A stretch of 64,000 nt of DNA, taken from positions 310,001-374,000 of the forward strand of contig NZ_JACHXW010000005.1 in assembly GCF_014192395.1 (NCBI RefSeq). The letters are read 5' to 3'. Below are positions 1 to 7,784 of this stretch, one piece after another. This DNA is from Paenibacillus endophyticus. GTDB taxonomy: Bacteria > Bacillota > Bacilli > Paenibacillales > Paenibacillaceae. Under the pieces are notes generated by a model. It was not told the DNA's origin. It worked only from the letters and a program-made list of their open reading frames with translations, and ran no database searches. How positions within the stretch are numbered: position 1 is the stretch's first letter; every line of letters starts with the position of its first letter. The position numbers were made by a program, and so were the translations under genes.

Positions 1-269
1 TGATCTTCATTATTCGTATAATAACCCAATATATGAATATCAACGCCAGCAGCAACCGTGCTCACCTCAACGCCGGGAACAACGGTGATGCCGAGCCTTT
101 CGCCTTCGGCAACAGCTTCCTCGACGCCAGCAACCGTATCGTGATCCGTAATTGCAATCGCCGCAAGCCCAGCTTCCTTTGCCAGCCGCACGTTTGAAGC
201 AGGAGCATGCATTCCGTCCGACGCTGTCGTATGCGTATGCAAATCGGCAAGTCCATTTGCTATAGCCAT
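1..269 (-). CDS. PHP-domain metal-dependent phosphoesterase, 3' part cut by window edge
   Basis: Reading leftwards from an ATG at 269, the first 89 codons contain the PHP signature HTHTTASDG, followed by an ITDHDTVAG motif and a PGVEVST motif. These are metal-binding motifs of the PHP family (YciV/TrpH-like, including the 5'-3' exoribonuclease RNase AM and DNA polymerase-type phosphoesterases). The start follows a purine-rich GAGAGGGA about 9 bases upstream and overlaps the end of the LysR gene by 10 bp, so the two are probably co-transcribed. The rest of the protein lies outside the window. The family call is firm from the motifs; the exact substrate is not decided by what is visible. Confidence 0.85.
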   Translation of the reverse strand, partial: MAIANGLADLHTHTTASDGMHAPASNVRLAKEAGLAAIAITDHDTVAGVEEAVAEGERLGITVVPGVEVSTVAAGVDIHILGYYTNNED

Positions 270-1171
270 TGTTGAAGATCCCTCTCTCTCAAAAAGGACA
301 AAAAGGTTACGGCTGAAATTGGCAAAATGGCAGATTTCAAATAAATGGAATAAAATTGTCTTTGGAATTTCGAGTCCGATACTTTAATCATTCGAATTAA
401 ATCGAGTGCAACCTCATGCTTGACCGATGAGGAAGAAATAATCGAAATGCCTAAGCCCGCTTCAACCGCTGATTTCACGGCTCCCGTACTGCCAAGCTCC
501 ATTACGATTTTCATCGACGCCGGGTCTATATTTTTATTTCTTAATTGCTCTTCCATAACAAGTCTTGTTCCAGAACCTTGCTCGCGCAGAACGAAGGGAT
601 AAGCCATCGCCTCCTCCAATGTAACCGATTCCCGCTCCGACAGCGGATGAGACTTAGACACGATCAGTCGCAGTTCATCGCTCATCACAGCTTCCATATG
701 CATATCAGGATGGTTAATCGGCGCTTCAATTAGCCCAAAGTTAAGCTGGTGACTAAGTATATCTTCCATAATTTGCGAGGTGTTCATCACCTTCATGCTA
801 ATCGAAATATGAGGATATTCCTGTCCGAAAGGCCCGAGCAGCCTTGGTAATATATATTCGCCGATTGTCAGGCTTGAACCAAGCTGAAGCCTGCCCTTCA
901 ATTGTTTCGTGAATGCGGACATCGCTTGATCTGTATCTCTTATCAGATCGATGCTTCTCTGCGCATATGGCATCAGTGCCCGTCCTGCTTCAGTGAGGTC
1001 GATTCGTTTCGTCGAGCGTTGAAGCAGCTTGGTGCCGAAATAATCCTCCAGCGACTGCACCTGCATCGTAACTGCCGGCTGAGTCATATGTAAAGATTGA
1101 GCCGCAGCCGAAAAACTGCCACGTTCTGCAACCGTACAAAAAATGTGCAGCTGATGAAAATTAAGCGCCAT
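260..1171 (-). CDS. LysR-family transcriptional regulator, CysL/YwfK-like
   Basis: A 303-residue protein of normal LysR length. Residues 1-60 form the winged HTH (FHQLHIFCTVAERGSFSAAA, then TQPAVT and a LEDYFGTKLL block) and about 90-300 the periplasmic-binding-protein-like effector domain. It resembles regulators of the CysL or selenium/sulfur-metabolism group, but the effector cannot be read from sequence. The ATG at 1171 follows AAAGGA. It ends inside the start of the downstream PHP gene (10 bp overlap), which suggests translational coupling. LysR proteins usually control a neighbouring gene, but none upstream is an obvious target. Confidence 0.85.
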   Translation of the reverse strand: MALNFHQLHIFCTVAERGSFSAAAQSLHMTQPAVTMQVQSLEDYFGTKLLQRSTKRIDLTEAGRALMPYAQRSIDLIRDTDQAMSAFTKQLKGRLQLGSSLTIGEYILPRLLGPFGQEYPHISISMKVMNTSQIMEDILSHQLNFGLIEAPINHPDMHMEAVMSDELRLIVSKSHPLSERESVTLEEAMAYPFVLREQGSGTRLVMEEQLRNKNIDPASMKIVMELGSTGAVKSAVEAGLGISIISSSSVKHEVALDLIRMIKVSDSKFQRQFYSIYLKSAILPISAVTFLSFLRERDLQQWL

Positions 1172-1296
1172 GTGTCGACCATCCTTTCTTCTGGTAATTA
1201 TTATACTACAAACCCTGTATACAATCTGCCAAGATCAACAAAAAGCATGCAATCTTTTTATGATTGCATGCTCGAATATGATATCATCAGCCTTCA

Positions 1297-1839
1297 TTAT
1301 TTGCGTTTTCTGCTGCTTTTTACAAGCGTCATGCGCCGAGAGTGGCGGAGCCACGAATAGTATGATTTCAGATCTCTAAGCTCAATGGTCTCAGACATGC
1401 GGCCCAGGAAAGTTACGATGATCATCTTATGTAAGGGAGTGCCGGTAATGTCCGTTTCCGTCATCGATTCCGCGAATTCAGCAACAAATACGAGGTCATC
1501 GTCAATTAAATAAACATCCTGCTCGTTGCGGTAATAAGATTCGATACGACCTTGCTTCAAGCATTCCCACAAAAACTCGGCAATATCTTCGAAGCCGGTT
1601 TTCTCGCTTTCAATCCGATCCAGCCAGCGGCTCTTGGCGTGGTTTGTGATGACGATATCTGCTACTTTCTTATCACCGAGGTCAATATAAAACGACTCAT
1701 AGGTACTCCATCTTCTCGTCATTCTATCTTTCACTTCGCATCGCACTCCTTCCCAGGACCCAGGTCTTTTATACCATGAATTTAATTCCATTCTATCACG
1801 ATTGTCCGAGATTTCAACAATAAAATAAAGTCCGACCAT
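1297..1839 (-). CDS. Conserved-looking protein of unknown function (180 aa)
   Basis: A soluble, charged protein with no signal peptide or membrane segment. It carries an NHAKSRWLDRI segment near residue 67 followed by alternating helix and strand-like stretches (VYLIDDDLVFVAEFAE). This pattern, a conserved HA..R block followed by beta strands, loosely recalls DUF4258/RelE-like small proteins, but that is only inference. The C-terminus is very basic (SRRMTLVKSSRKRK), which could favour nucleic-acid contact. The start is uncertain: the first ATG at 1839 has no ribosome-binding site, and a second ATG at 1791 (MELNSWYK) is also weakly supported. I do not recognise a function. Confidence 0.55.
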   Translation of the reverse strand: MVGLYFIVEISDNRDRMELNSWYKRPGSWEGVRCEVKDRMTRRWSTYESFYIDLGDKKVADIVITNHAKSRWLDRIESEKTGFEDIAEFLWECLKQGRIESYYRNEQDVYLIDDDLVFVAEFAESMTETDITGTPLHKMIIVTFLGRMSETIELRDLKSYYSWLRHSRRMTLVKSSRKRK

Positions 1840-1868
1840 ATTTTACAGTTTTTGGTGTAAAAATTATA

Positions 1869-1914
1869 AAAAAGACACTTCTCCATGTTTATGAACACGG
1901 AGAAGCGTCTTTTA
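1869..1914 (-). terminator. Intrinsic terminator after ylbG
   Basis: A 12-13 bp stem (AGAC-CTTCTCC against GGAGAAG-GTCT, with one mismatch) and a T-rich flank on the minus-strand side, about 70 bp past the ylbG stop. The T tract is best placed for leftward transcription. Confidence 0.75.
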
Positions 1915-1983
1915 TAACAATGAATAAAATATTTACCTTATTGCATGACCACTCTGAATGCTGCAGCATGCAGACACTATTAT

Positions 1984-2247
1984 TTAGAGGCTATAGAATC
2001 TCGTTTTGTCTTCACTGTCCTTGCTGTATTCGGTCTTGATTTCGTTGCGATAGGAGCGTTCAATCTTCCTTACGTAAGTAAGCTTGCCCATCTGCCGCAC
2101 AGCCTCTTCCGATCGTTCGGCATTCATATACATCACGACGTAATGCATCTTGCGAGACATATAATGGACGGTGCCAAATCTCTCTAACGACCTTGCTGCT
2201 TTCAAATCGCTTACCCACACAATGTAACCTGTTCGTTCCGGTAGCAT
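1984..2247 (-). CDS. ylbG: YlbG family protein (UPF0298/DUF2129)
   Basis: An 87-residue cytoplasmic protein matching Bacillus YlbG in its N-terminal pattern (MLPERTGYIVWVSDLK, then a LERFGTVHYMSRKMHYVVMY block). The family function is unknown; in Bacillus it lies next to ylbF, as here. The ATG at 2247 is chosen over the upstream in-frame codon because AGGAGG lies 6 bases before it. Directly upstream of that SD is a perfect 8-bp hairpin, one of four such hairpin-SD arrangements in this window. The gene is 76 bp downstream of ylbF on the same strand, so a ylbF-ylbG transcript is likely. Confidence 0.88.
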   Translation of the reverse strand: MLPERTGYIVWVSDLKAARSLERFGTVHYMSRKMHYVVMYMNAERSEEAVRQMGKLTYVRKIERSYRNEIKTEYSKDSEDKTRFYSL

Positions 2248-2253
2248 CCTTTC

Positions 2254-2281
2254 CCTCCTAAAAGGTTTGCATCGCAAACCT
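2254..2281 (-). repeat. Hairpin fused to the ylbG Shine-Dalgarno (single copy)
   Basis: On the minus strand AGGTTTGC and GCAAACCT flank a 3-base loop (2263-2281). They are followed after TTT by AGGAGG (2254-2259) and then the ylbG ATG. The 17 bases GCAAACCTTTTAGGAGG are identical to those before acuC at 29840-29852. Confidence 0.8.
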
Positions 2282-2323
2282 GCATCAATCGCTTTTGCTT
2301 CCTAATAATAAGATGCTTGGAAA

Positions 2324-2818
2324 TTAGCTGCAGCCGCCACTGCCGCAGCTGCAAGAACCACCGCTGCCGCAGCTTCCGCCGCCGCCAGCTTTTTCATTGC
2401 CAGGGACCTTTATATTGTCCGACACCGACTCTGCGATCGTACGGGAAACCTCATACAGCATTTCATCTACGACCTGCTCGGCAGCCTTGAAGCGGCGAAC
2501 GCTCTCAATTTCACTGAGCTCGCGTTCAATTAGCTTCACTTTATCCTTGGCTTCGTTATAATCAGGATGAAAGCGCCCAAAACGCTCACACTCGACAAAG
2601 AGCTCTTTCGCTTTAGCGAAGCGTCTCGTAACCTGCTTGACTTGCTCGTCTTCGTTTACAGCGGTCTTCCAATATAAATACTCGGCAACTTCCGCCGATT
2701 GATTGATCCAATCTCCAAGCTCATAGGCGCAAAGCAGCAGCGATGCCATATCGAGAGAAGTAACGCCGCCTTGCGGTTGCTCCAACTGAATAGCCGTTAA
2801 ACCTTCAGCAGTTGGCAT
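2324..2818 (-). CDS. ylbF: YlbF/RicF-family regulator with cysteine-rich tail
   Basis: A 164-residue protein with the helical Com_YlbF core at about residues 20-125 and a Gly/Cys-rich tail (GGGGSCGSGGSC, then SCGSGGCS). In Bacillus subtilis YlbF (RicF) joins YmcA and YaaT in the Y-complex, which carries iron-sulfur clusters, stimulates RNase Y maturation and affects competence, biofilm formation and sporulation. The terminal cysteines are plausible cluster ligands. The start at 2818 follows GAGGTGGACGA. ylbG follows 76 bp downstream. The other Ric subunits are not in the window. The N-terminal 15 residues are longer than the core family needs. Confidence 0.88.
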   Translation of the reverse strand: MPTAEGLTAIQLEQPQGGVTSLDMASLLLCAYELGDWINQSAEVAEYLYWKTAVNEDEQVKQVTRRFAKAKELFVECERFGRFHPDYNEAKDKVKLIERELSEIESVRRFKAAEQVVDEMLYEVSRTIAESVSDNIKVPGNEKAGGGGSCGSGGSCSCGSGGCS

Positions 2819-2888
2819 TCGTCCACCTCATTTCATTTCACTACATTCTACACTATCATATCATAACCACTTAACCAATAGATAGAAA

Positions 2889-4901
2889 TTATATTGGGCT
2901 TTCCTGACCAGGTATAAGCAGCCTCATTTCTTCCCACATGTCCGGTGTCAACCGAACAGACTCTCTTGGCTCGTCTCTCAGCAAGCCTATAACTGCCCAT
3001 TCATTGCCTTGCTGTTCAAGCTTCTCAGGGACAAAGGCACACAGTCCTCGGTCCATGCGCAGTTGGATCGGCGTTTGCCATTGCAGCGCCTGTTCAATAA
3101 GTTCCCTTCTAGTAGAGTGATGATATGCGCGCAGCTGCTTGGTCCACATGGCTGGGACTCTGTCCAGCTGTGACCAAGCGTGCAGCGATTCTTTCTCCAG
3201 ATGAGCGTTAAGCTCAAAATGATGAAGCGGATACGGCTCATATATAAATAACGTTGCTTCATCGTATCGTTCTTCTGCCAAAGAATAGCCACCTTCTGGA
3301 TCATGCTCCAGATCCTCCGTAAAAGCAGGGTAAGCTTGCAATCCCGCATCTTGACCCTTCTCGGATATCAATGCTTTGCGCGCCGGGTAGCCCGCCTTTT
3401 GAAGCAGACGCCTGAGTTCGCTCAATTGAGATTGCTCCACGATAAAATCCTTTAATCCAAGCTTTTGCTTTAGAAATGGAGCCAATTGCCTATCGTTTGA
3501 AAGATGTTCCGCAACCTGCTCGTCCTCGCATCGAAGCAGCAAAACCTCGGCGAAACCCGTACGGCCTGCTCGGCTAGACCAGGTTTCGAGCAATGCTTCA
3601 ACGGTAGGAGGTAATTTCCCCCCGCCTGAAGCCGCTTCAAGAAAACGCTGAATGGACGCGCGCGTCCTGCCTCGCTCTACTGCTCGCGCAATGGATGCCG
3701 CTTCAAGCCGGTAAACCGCTGCCTGCTCCTCTGATTTTTTTTCTGCGATAAGTTCAAGCTCCCACCTGACCTTGAATGAGCATTCTGGGTCAGCTATGAT
3801 TTCACCGCTCGGCAGTACGGACAAGCATGCTTCGTCTTCTAAAGTTTGCTCCAATTGGTGAAATCGCAAAGGTGCTTCTTCCTTCCAGCGGAAAAACAGC
3901 TCGGTGCCGTTCGATCGCCGGCTTTCCACAACGTCAAGCCACCCCAAGCTGTGCCATAGCTTGCACCATTCTACCGACGCCGGCGCAAGCTCGCTCCCCG
4001 CAAGCCATCTGTCCAAACTCAAATTCGAGTACCATACCCCTGGCTGCAAATCCAGCATGGCTGCGGCGCAATTAGCACTCCCTCCTCCTGCAGGGAGCAG
4101 CAGCTCTATGCACCAATTCATCAGCTGGCCTTCGCGAGATGCCCTGCTCAGCTCAAACCATTGCCGAAGCTTACCGGTATTCCAGTTCATGCTGCCGTTT
4201 TCGATGGATAATAAGTCTAACGCGGCGCCTGCCTGCAAAAGGAAGGCAACTGGAAGCGGATATGCATCCGGATGTGCCCATTTCAGCTGAAAAGCGGCAA
4301 GCGCACGTTCTTCAATGGATACGGTCTGCTCCAGCTTGGCCACTATCTTCTTAGGCAGCACGCCCTGTACAGTAAGACCTAATCCGCTTCTTCCAAGCTC
4401 AGCGAAAGCACCGAGCAGCTGAATGCAGAATGGTCGTCGATAGGCATACATGCTGCCATCAACTAATCGCTCCTTTTCCTCCGTGCTCAGCGGCTGCGGC
4501 TTATAAGGAAATAAAACCGTCTGCCAGACCGTGAAACATTCTGCCGCCATAAAATAGTGGCTCTCACCCCATACTTTCTTAACAGACAATAGGATGCCCG
4601 CTTCCTCAAGCTCGCTAATGCCCAGCTGACATTCCGCACCGGATAACGAGGTGCCTGCGCGCAGCATTTTGACGAGCTGCTCCCGTTCCACAGGAACTGC
4701 TGCATATTGGCGGACAAAGAGCTTGATAACCTCTAACCCGTAATCTGTCAGTCTTCCAGTTGCTTCTTGAATGGCTTCTTGACTAACCGCTGCTATCTGC
4801 CATGCGATGCCCTTATGTCTTGCTTCTATCCACACCGGCGTTTGAAGATATCCTTCCAGCCGATCAGGGGAAAGCTTGGATAATAGCTGCTTCATCCTCA
4901 T
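2889..4901 (-). CDS. Helicase-associated protein, XPB/Ssl2 N-domain-like, partner of XPB helicase
   Basis: A 670-residue protein without helicase motifs. It starts inside the last codon of the upstream XPB-type helicase (4-bp overlap, ATGA), so the two are translationally coupled. The segment near residues 485-515 (IVEQSQLSELRRLLQKAGY) resembles the helicase XPB/Ssl2 N-terminal-like domain, which in bacteria often sits in stand-alone helicase-associated proteins. The last 70 residues (RRELIEQALQWQTPIQLRMD, then a FVPEKL block) look WYL-like, a fold found in nucleic-acid-responsive regulators. A role as helicase cofactor in DNA repair, analogous to archaeal XPB-Bax1, is inference. The start is preceded by GAGGAGG inside the helicase gene. 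Confidence 0.75.
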   Translation of the reverse strand: MRMKQLLSKLSPDRLEGYLQTPVWIEARHKGIAWQIAAVSQEAIQEATGRLTDYGLEVIKLFVRQYAAVPVEREQLVKMLRAGTSLSGAECQLGISELEEAGILLSVKKVWGESHYFMAAECFTVWQTVLFPYKPQPLSTEEKERLVDGSMYAYRRPFCIQLLGAFAELGRSGLGLTVQGVLPKKIVAKLEQTVSIEERALAAFQLKWAHPDAYPLPVAFLLQAGAALDLLSIENGSMNWNTGKLRQWFELSRASREGQLMNWCIELLLPAGGGSANCAAAMLDLQPGVWYSNLSLDRWLAGSELAPASVEWCKLWHSLGWLDVVESRRSNGTELFFRWKEEAPLRFHQLEQTLEDEACLSVLPSGEIIADPECSFKVRWELELIAEKKSEEQAAVYRLEAASIARAVERGRTRASIQRFLEAASGGGKLPPTVEALLETWSSRAGRTGFAEVLLLRCEDEQVAEHLSNDRQLAPFLKQKLGLKDFIVEQSQLSELRRLLQKAGYPARKALISEKGQDAGLQAYPAFTEDLEHDPEGGYSLAEERYDEATLFIYEPYPLHHFELNAHLEKESLHAWSQLDRVPAMWTKQLRAYHHSTRRELIEQALQWQTPIQLRMDRGLCAFVPEKLEQQGNEWAVIGLLRDEPRESVRLTPDMWEEMRLLIPGQESPI

Positions 4902-6601
4902 TGGGCGGCTGCCTCCTCATGCGTGTCTATCATTTCCGGATAGAGCAGCCGTTCATAGGGATAGCCCTGCTCCAGCATAAACAGCTGCCGTTTCATAGCG
5001 AATTCCATCTCTTTTGTCTCGTCTGTTACAAGCGTGAAAAACCATGCTTTATTCATTCCTGCTTTTGGACGCAGCAGCCTTCCAATCCTTTGTGCCTCCT
5101 CCTGCCTAGAGCCAAAACTTCCCGAAAGCTGAATCGCTACGGAAGCATCAGGCAAATCTACGGCAAAGTTAGCGATCTTAGACACAATAAGCACAGGGAG
5201 CTCCCCCGCTCTGAATCGGTCATAGAGCAGCTGGCGCTCCTGTTGCGGGACTTCTCCGGTAAGCAAAGGTACACCAAGCTTAGCCGATAACGCATGAAGC
5301 TGATTTAAATATTGTCCAATGATAAGGGTAGGTTTACCCGCATGCTCCCTTAGCAGCTGCTCAACAATCGAAAATTTAGCCGGATTCTCGGCCGCCAGAC
5401 GCAGCTTGGATCTCGCGCTTGCTTGTGCATATGCTGCAGTTGATCTCCTGTGCAAAGGCACCCTTATTTCCGTACACGCCACTGCAGCGATGTGAGACGC
5501 TGCTTCAGCCGTTTTCCATTGCATATCATATTGTTTGGGCCCAATTAGAGAATAAACATCCTCCGCGCAACCGTCCTCACGCACAAGCGTTGCGGTCAGC
5601 CCAAGCCTTCTGGTCGCTTGTATATCCGCAGTCATACGGAACACGGGCGCCGGAAGCAGATGTACCTCGTCGTAAATAATGAGCCCCCAATCGCGTTCGG
5701 TGAACAGCTTCATATGAGTAAAGGGCATTTCCTTTGATTTGCGGTGTGTCAATATTTGATAAGTCGCAATGGTAACCGGCCGAACCTGTTTCAGCATTCC
5801 CCCATATTGACCAACCTCAGCATCCTGCAAGGACGTTTTATCCAGCAGCTCGTCCTTCCACTGTTTCACCGAGGTCGAATTGGAAGTAAGAATGAGCGTC
5901 GCTCTCCCTAAGCGGGCCAGAGCTGCAATTCCAACTATCGTTTTGCCAGCCCCGCAGGGCAGAACAATAACGCCGCTCCCGCCCTGAACGGTTCCTTCTT
6001 TGTAGAACTGCTCTACGGCAGCCTGCTGGTAGTCCCTAATATCAAATCTCCTGTCGCCAAGCGTGCGCTCCCTAAGCTGAACCACGAGCTCCTCACCGGC
6101 ATGATAACCAGCCAAATCTATGACCGGGTACCCAAGGCGCGTCAGCTCCTGCTTCAGCGTCCCTCGACAATACTCAACTAGCAGCCATCGTCCATCAGAC
6201 AAAGGCTCCTTAATAAGCGGCACGATAGAGGCATGCTGGTACAGCTCATTCATAATCGCCATGTCGCCTTGCAGCACGAGCTTTCCCGAATCGTTAGACA
6301 ACCAAAGCTTGCCGTACCTGCCCATCAGGCGCCGAATCAATGATTCCGCTTGATAGGGCAGTCCGAATCTGCTGTAAGTCGTAAGGAAACTTACGATGCC
6401 CTCGGCCTCCATCCCGGCAGACGCTGCATTCCAAAGCGTTAATGGGGTCATTTGATAAGTATGAATATCACCAGACCTGCGAACAGCATCCATAAAGAGG
6501 ACGAGCTTCTCTCTGGCTTTTTGGGCATCAGGTTTCCGCTCATCAAGCAGCACCATGAGATCCGATTGGACAATTAACGGCTTATCGTTAGATTCCTGCA
6601 T
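4898..6601 (-). CDS. XPB-like superfamily 2 DNA helicase
   Basis: A 567-residue SF2 helicase. It has Walker A LPCGAGKT at about residues 214-221, the DEVH box at 311-314, motif III as TAT followed directly by the XPB signature RED (about 341-343), and a motif VI reading QRIGRLLRPK in the C-terminal lobe. The N-terminal 180 residues form the XPB-type domain expected before the helicase core. XPB proteins open DNA in repair and transcription; bacterial copies are poorly studied. The ATG at 6601 follows AGAGGAGG. It forms a two-gene unit with the downstream helicase-associated gene and is divergent from the lipoprotein at 6769. Confidence 0.88.
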   Translation of the reverse strand: MQESNDKPLIVQSDLMVLLDERKPDAQKAREKLVLFMDAVRRSGDIHTYQMTPLTLWNAASAGMEAEGIVSFLTTYSRFGLPYQAESLIRRLMGRYGKLWLSNDSGKLVLQGDMAIMNELYQHASIVPLIKEPLSDGRWLLVEYCRGTLKQELTRLGYPVIDLAGYHAGEELVVQLRERTLGDRRFDIRDYQQAAVEQFYKEGTVQGGSGVIVLPCGAGKTIVGIAALARLGRATLILTSNSTSVKQWKDELLDKTSLQDAEVGQYGGMLKQVRPVTIATYQILTHRKSKEMPFTHMKLFTERDWGLIIYDEVHLLPAPVFRMTADIQATRRLGLTATLVREDGCAEDVYSLIGPKQYDMQWKTAEAASHIAAVACTEIRVPLHRRSTAAYAQASARSKLRLAAENPAKFSIVEQLLREHAGKPTLIIGQYLNQLHALSAKLGVPLLTGEVPQQERQLLYDRFRAGELPVLIVSKIANFAVDLPDASVAIQLSGSFGSRQEEAQRIGRLLRPKAGMNKAWFFTLVTDETKEMEFAMKRQLFMLEQGYPYERLLYPEMIDTHEEAAAQ

Positions 6602-6768
6602 CCTAGTCTTCCTCCTCTGAACATAGCTCTCCTCATCCTAGTATGCAAAAATTAACACTTTTTTATGCTCGATTCACTGCCTCGTGAGCGCTATATTATA
6701 CGGCGAAATGTGTTATAGTAAATAAGAAGTTCTTATATTCACCGCAAATCGGGCTGGAGGTAACATCT

Positions 6769-7617
6769 ATGAAAAGAATTATAATCATTCTCCTCATGCT
6801 CATTTGCATGCCGCTAGCCGGTTGCTCGGCCATTTCCGGCATTTCCTCGAATGCTGTTCAAGTGAATCATTGGTATCAAGTAACTGACTTTATAGATGGT
6901 GATACCTTCAAGATCCAAGCAGGCTCCGAAGAAACGACGATTCGATTGCTGTATGTGGATACACCGGAAACACATACGCCGAACAACGAGCCTGAAGCTT
7001 TTGGCCTTGAGGCTTCAGCATTTACAAAGGATCTCCTATCCGAATCGCAGGAGATTAAGCTAACCTTCGACAAAGAGCAGAAGGACCGCTTCGAGCGTAC
7101 ACTTGCAGTTGTTGAGCTTAAGGATGGCCGCATTTTAAATGAACTGTTGCTGGAAAGCGGACTCGCAAAGGTCCTCATCGTTGAACCTAATGTCAAGATG
7201 GAAAACGCATACAAGCAGCTGGAGCAGCAAGCCAAGCAAAACAAAAAGGGAATTTGGAGCAGCTCATCCGAGATTGCACATACAGAATTCCCTGTCAAAA
7301 AGGCAGCAAGAAGCGGAGTCATTGTCGAGGTGGACAAACAAGCCGAACTTGTTACCATAACCAATACAACCAGCGATGACATTCAAATGAACGGGTGGAA
7401 GCTCGTCAGTGTGCGCGGCAACCAAACGTATCCCTTCGGTGCTTATTTGCTAGAGGCGAAGCAGACCGTTGTCATTACCTCTGCAGACGTTTTAAGCCCG
7501 TCCGAATACGACTTGCTTCAGTGGGGAGCCACAAATATTTGGAATAATAAGCAATCCGATCCAGCGGAGCTGTACAATCAATATAATGAGCTCGTGTCCG
7601 TATGGGAGGATAATTAG
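6769..7617 (+). CDS. Lipoprotein with staphylococcal-nuclease domain and C-terminal LTD-like domain
   Basis: A 282-residue secreted lipoprotein. The signal peptide ends in the lipobox PLAGC, with Cys19 as lipidation site. Residues about 34-165 form a thermonuclease (SNase/TNase) domain with Ca2+ ligand region DGDTF (43-47), the catalytic arginine in IRLL (R59), DTPE (64-67) with the catalytic glutamate, and a second arginine near R110. Residues about 178-280 resemble a lamin-tail domain (ITNTTSDDIQMNGWKL), often paired with secreted nucleases. It should hydrolyse nucleic acid outside the membrane. The start follows GGAGG at proper distance. It stands alone, divergent from the helicase pair. 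Confidence 0.87.
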   Translation: MKRIIIILLMLICMPLAGCSAISGISSNAVQVNHWYQVTDFIDGDTFKIQAGSEETTIRLLYVDTPETHTPNNEPEAFGLEASAFTKDLLSESQEIKLTFDKEQKDRFERTLAVVELKDGRILNELLLESGLAKVLIVEPNVKMENAYKQLEQQAKQNKKGIWSSSSEIAHTEFPVKKAARSGVIVEVDKQAELVTITNTTSDDIQMNGWKLVSVRGNQTYPFGAYLLEAKQTVVITSADVLSPSEYDLLQWGATNIWNNKQSDPAELYNQYNELVSVWEDN

Positions 7618-7734
7618 CTTCATAGCATAACCAACAAGCGTAAACGGCTGTCGCCGTCGTCTGTGGCAAAAGCAGTCGTTTCGCGGAGATATATAAGCAT
7701 ATTTATAGGTGAAAACATATAAATTCTTATATAC

Positions 7735-7783
7735 AAAAAGACTGCCGAATGGTGTGTATACACGCCTCCGGCAGCCTTTTTTG
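7735..7783. terminator. Bidirectional terminator between nuclease lipoprotein and M20 gene
   Basis: AAAAGACTGCCG pairs with CGGCAGCCTTTTT around an 18-base loop. A run of A on the left and T on the right allows termination of both converging genes. It ends 2 bp before the stop codon of the M20 gene. Confidence 0.8.
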
Positions 7784-7784
7784 G

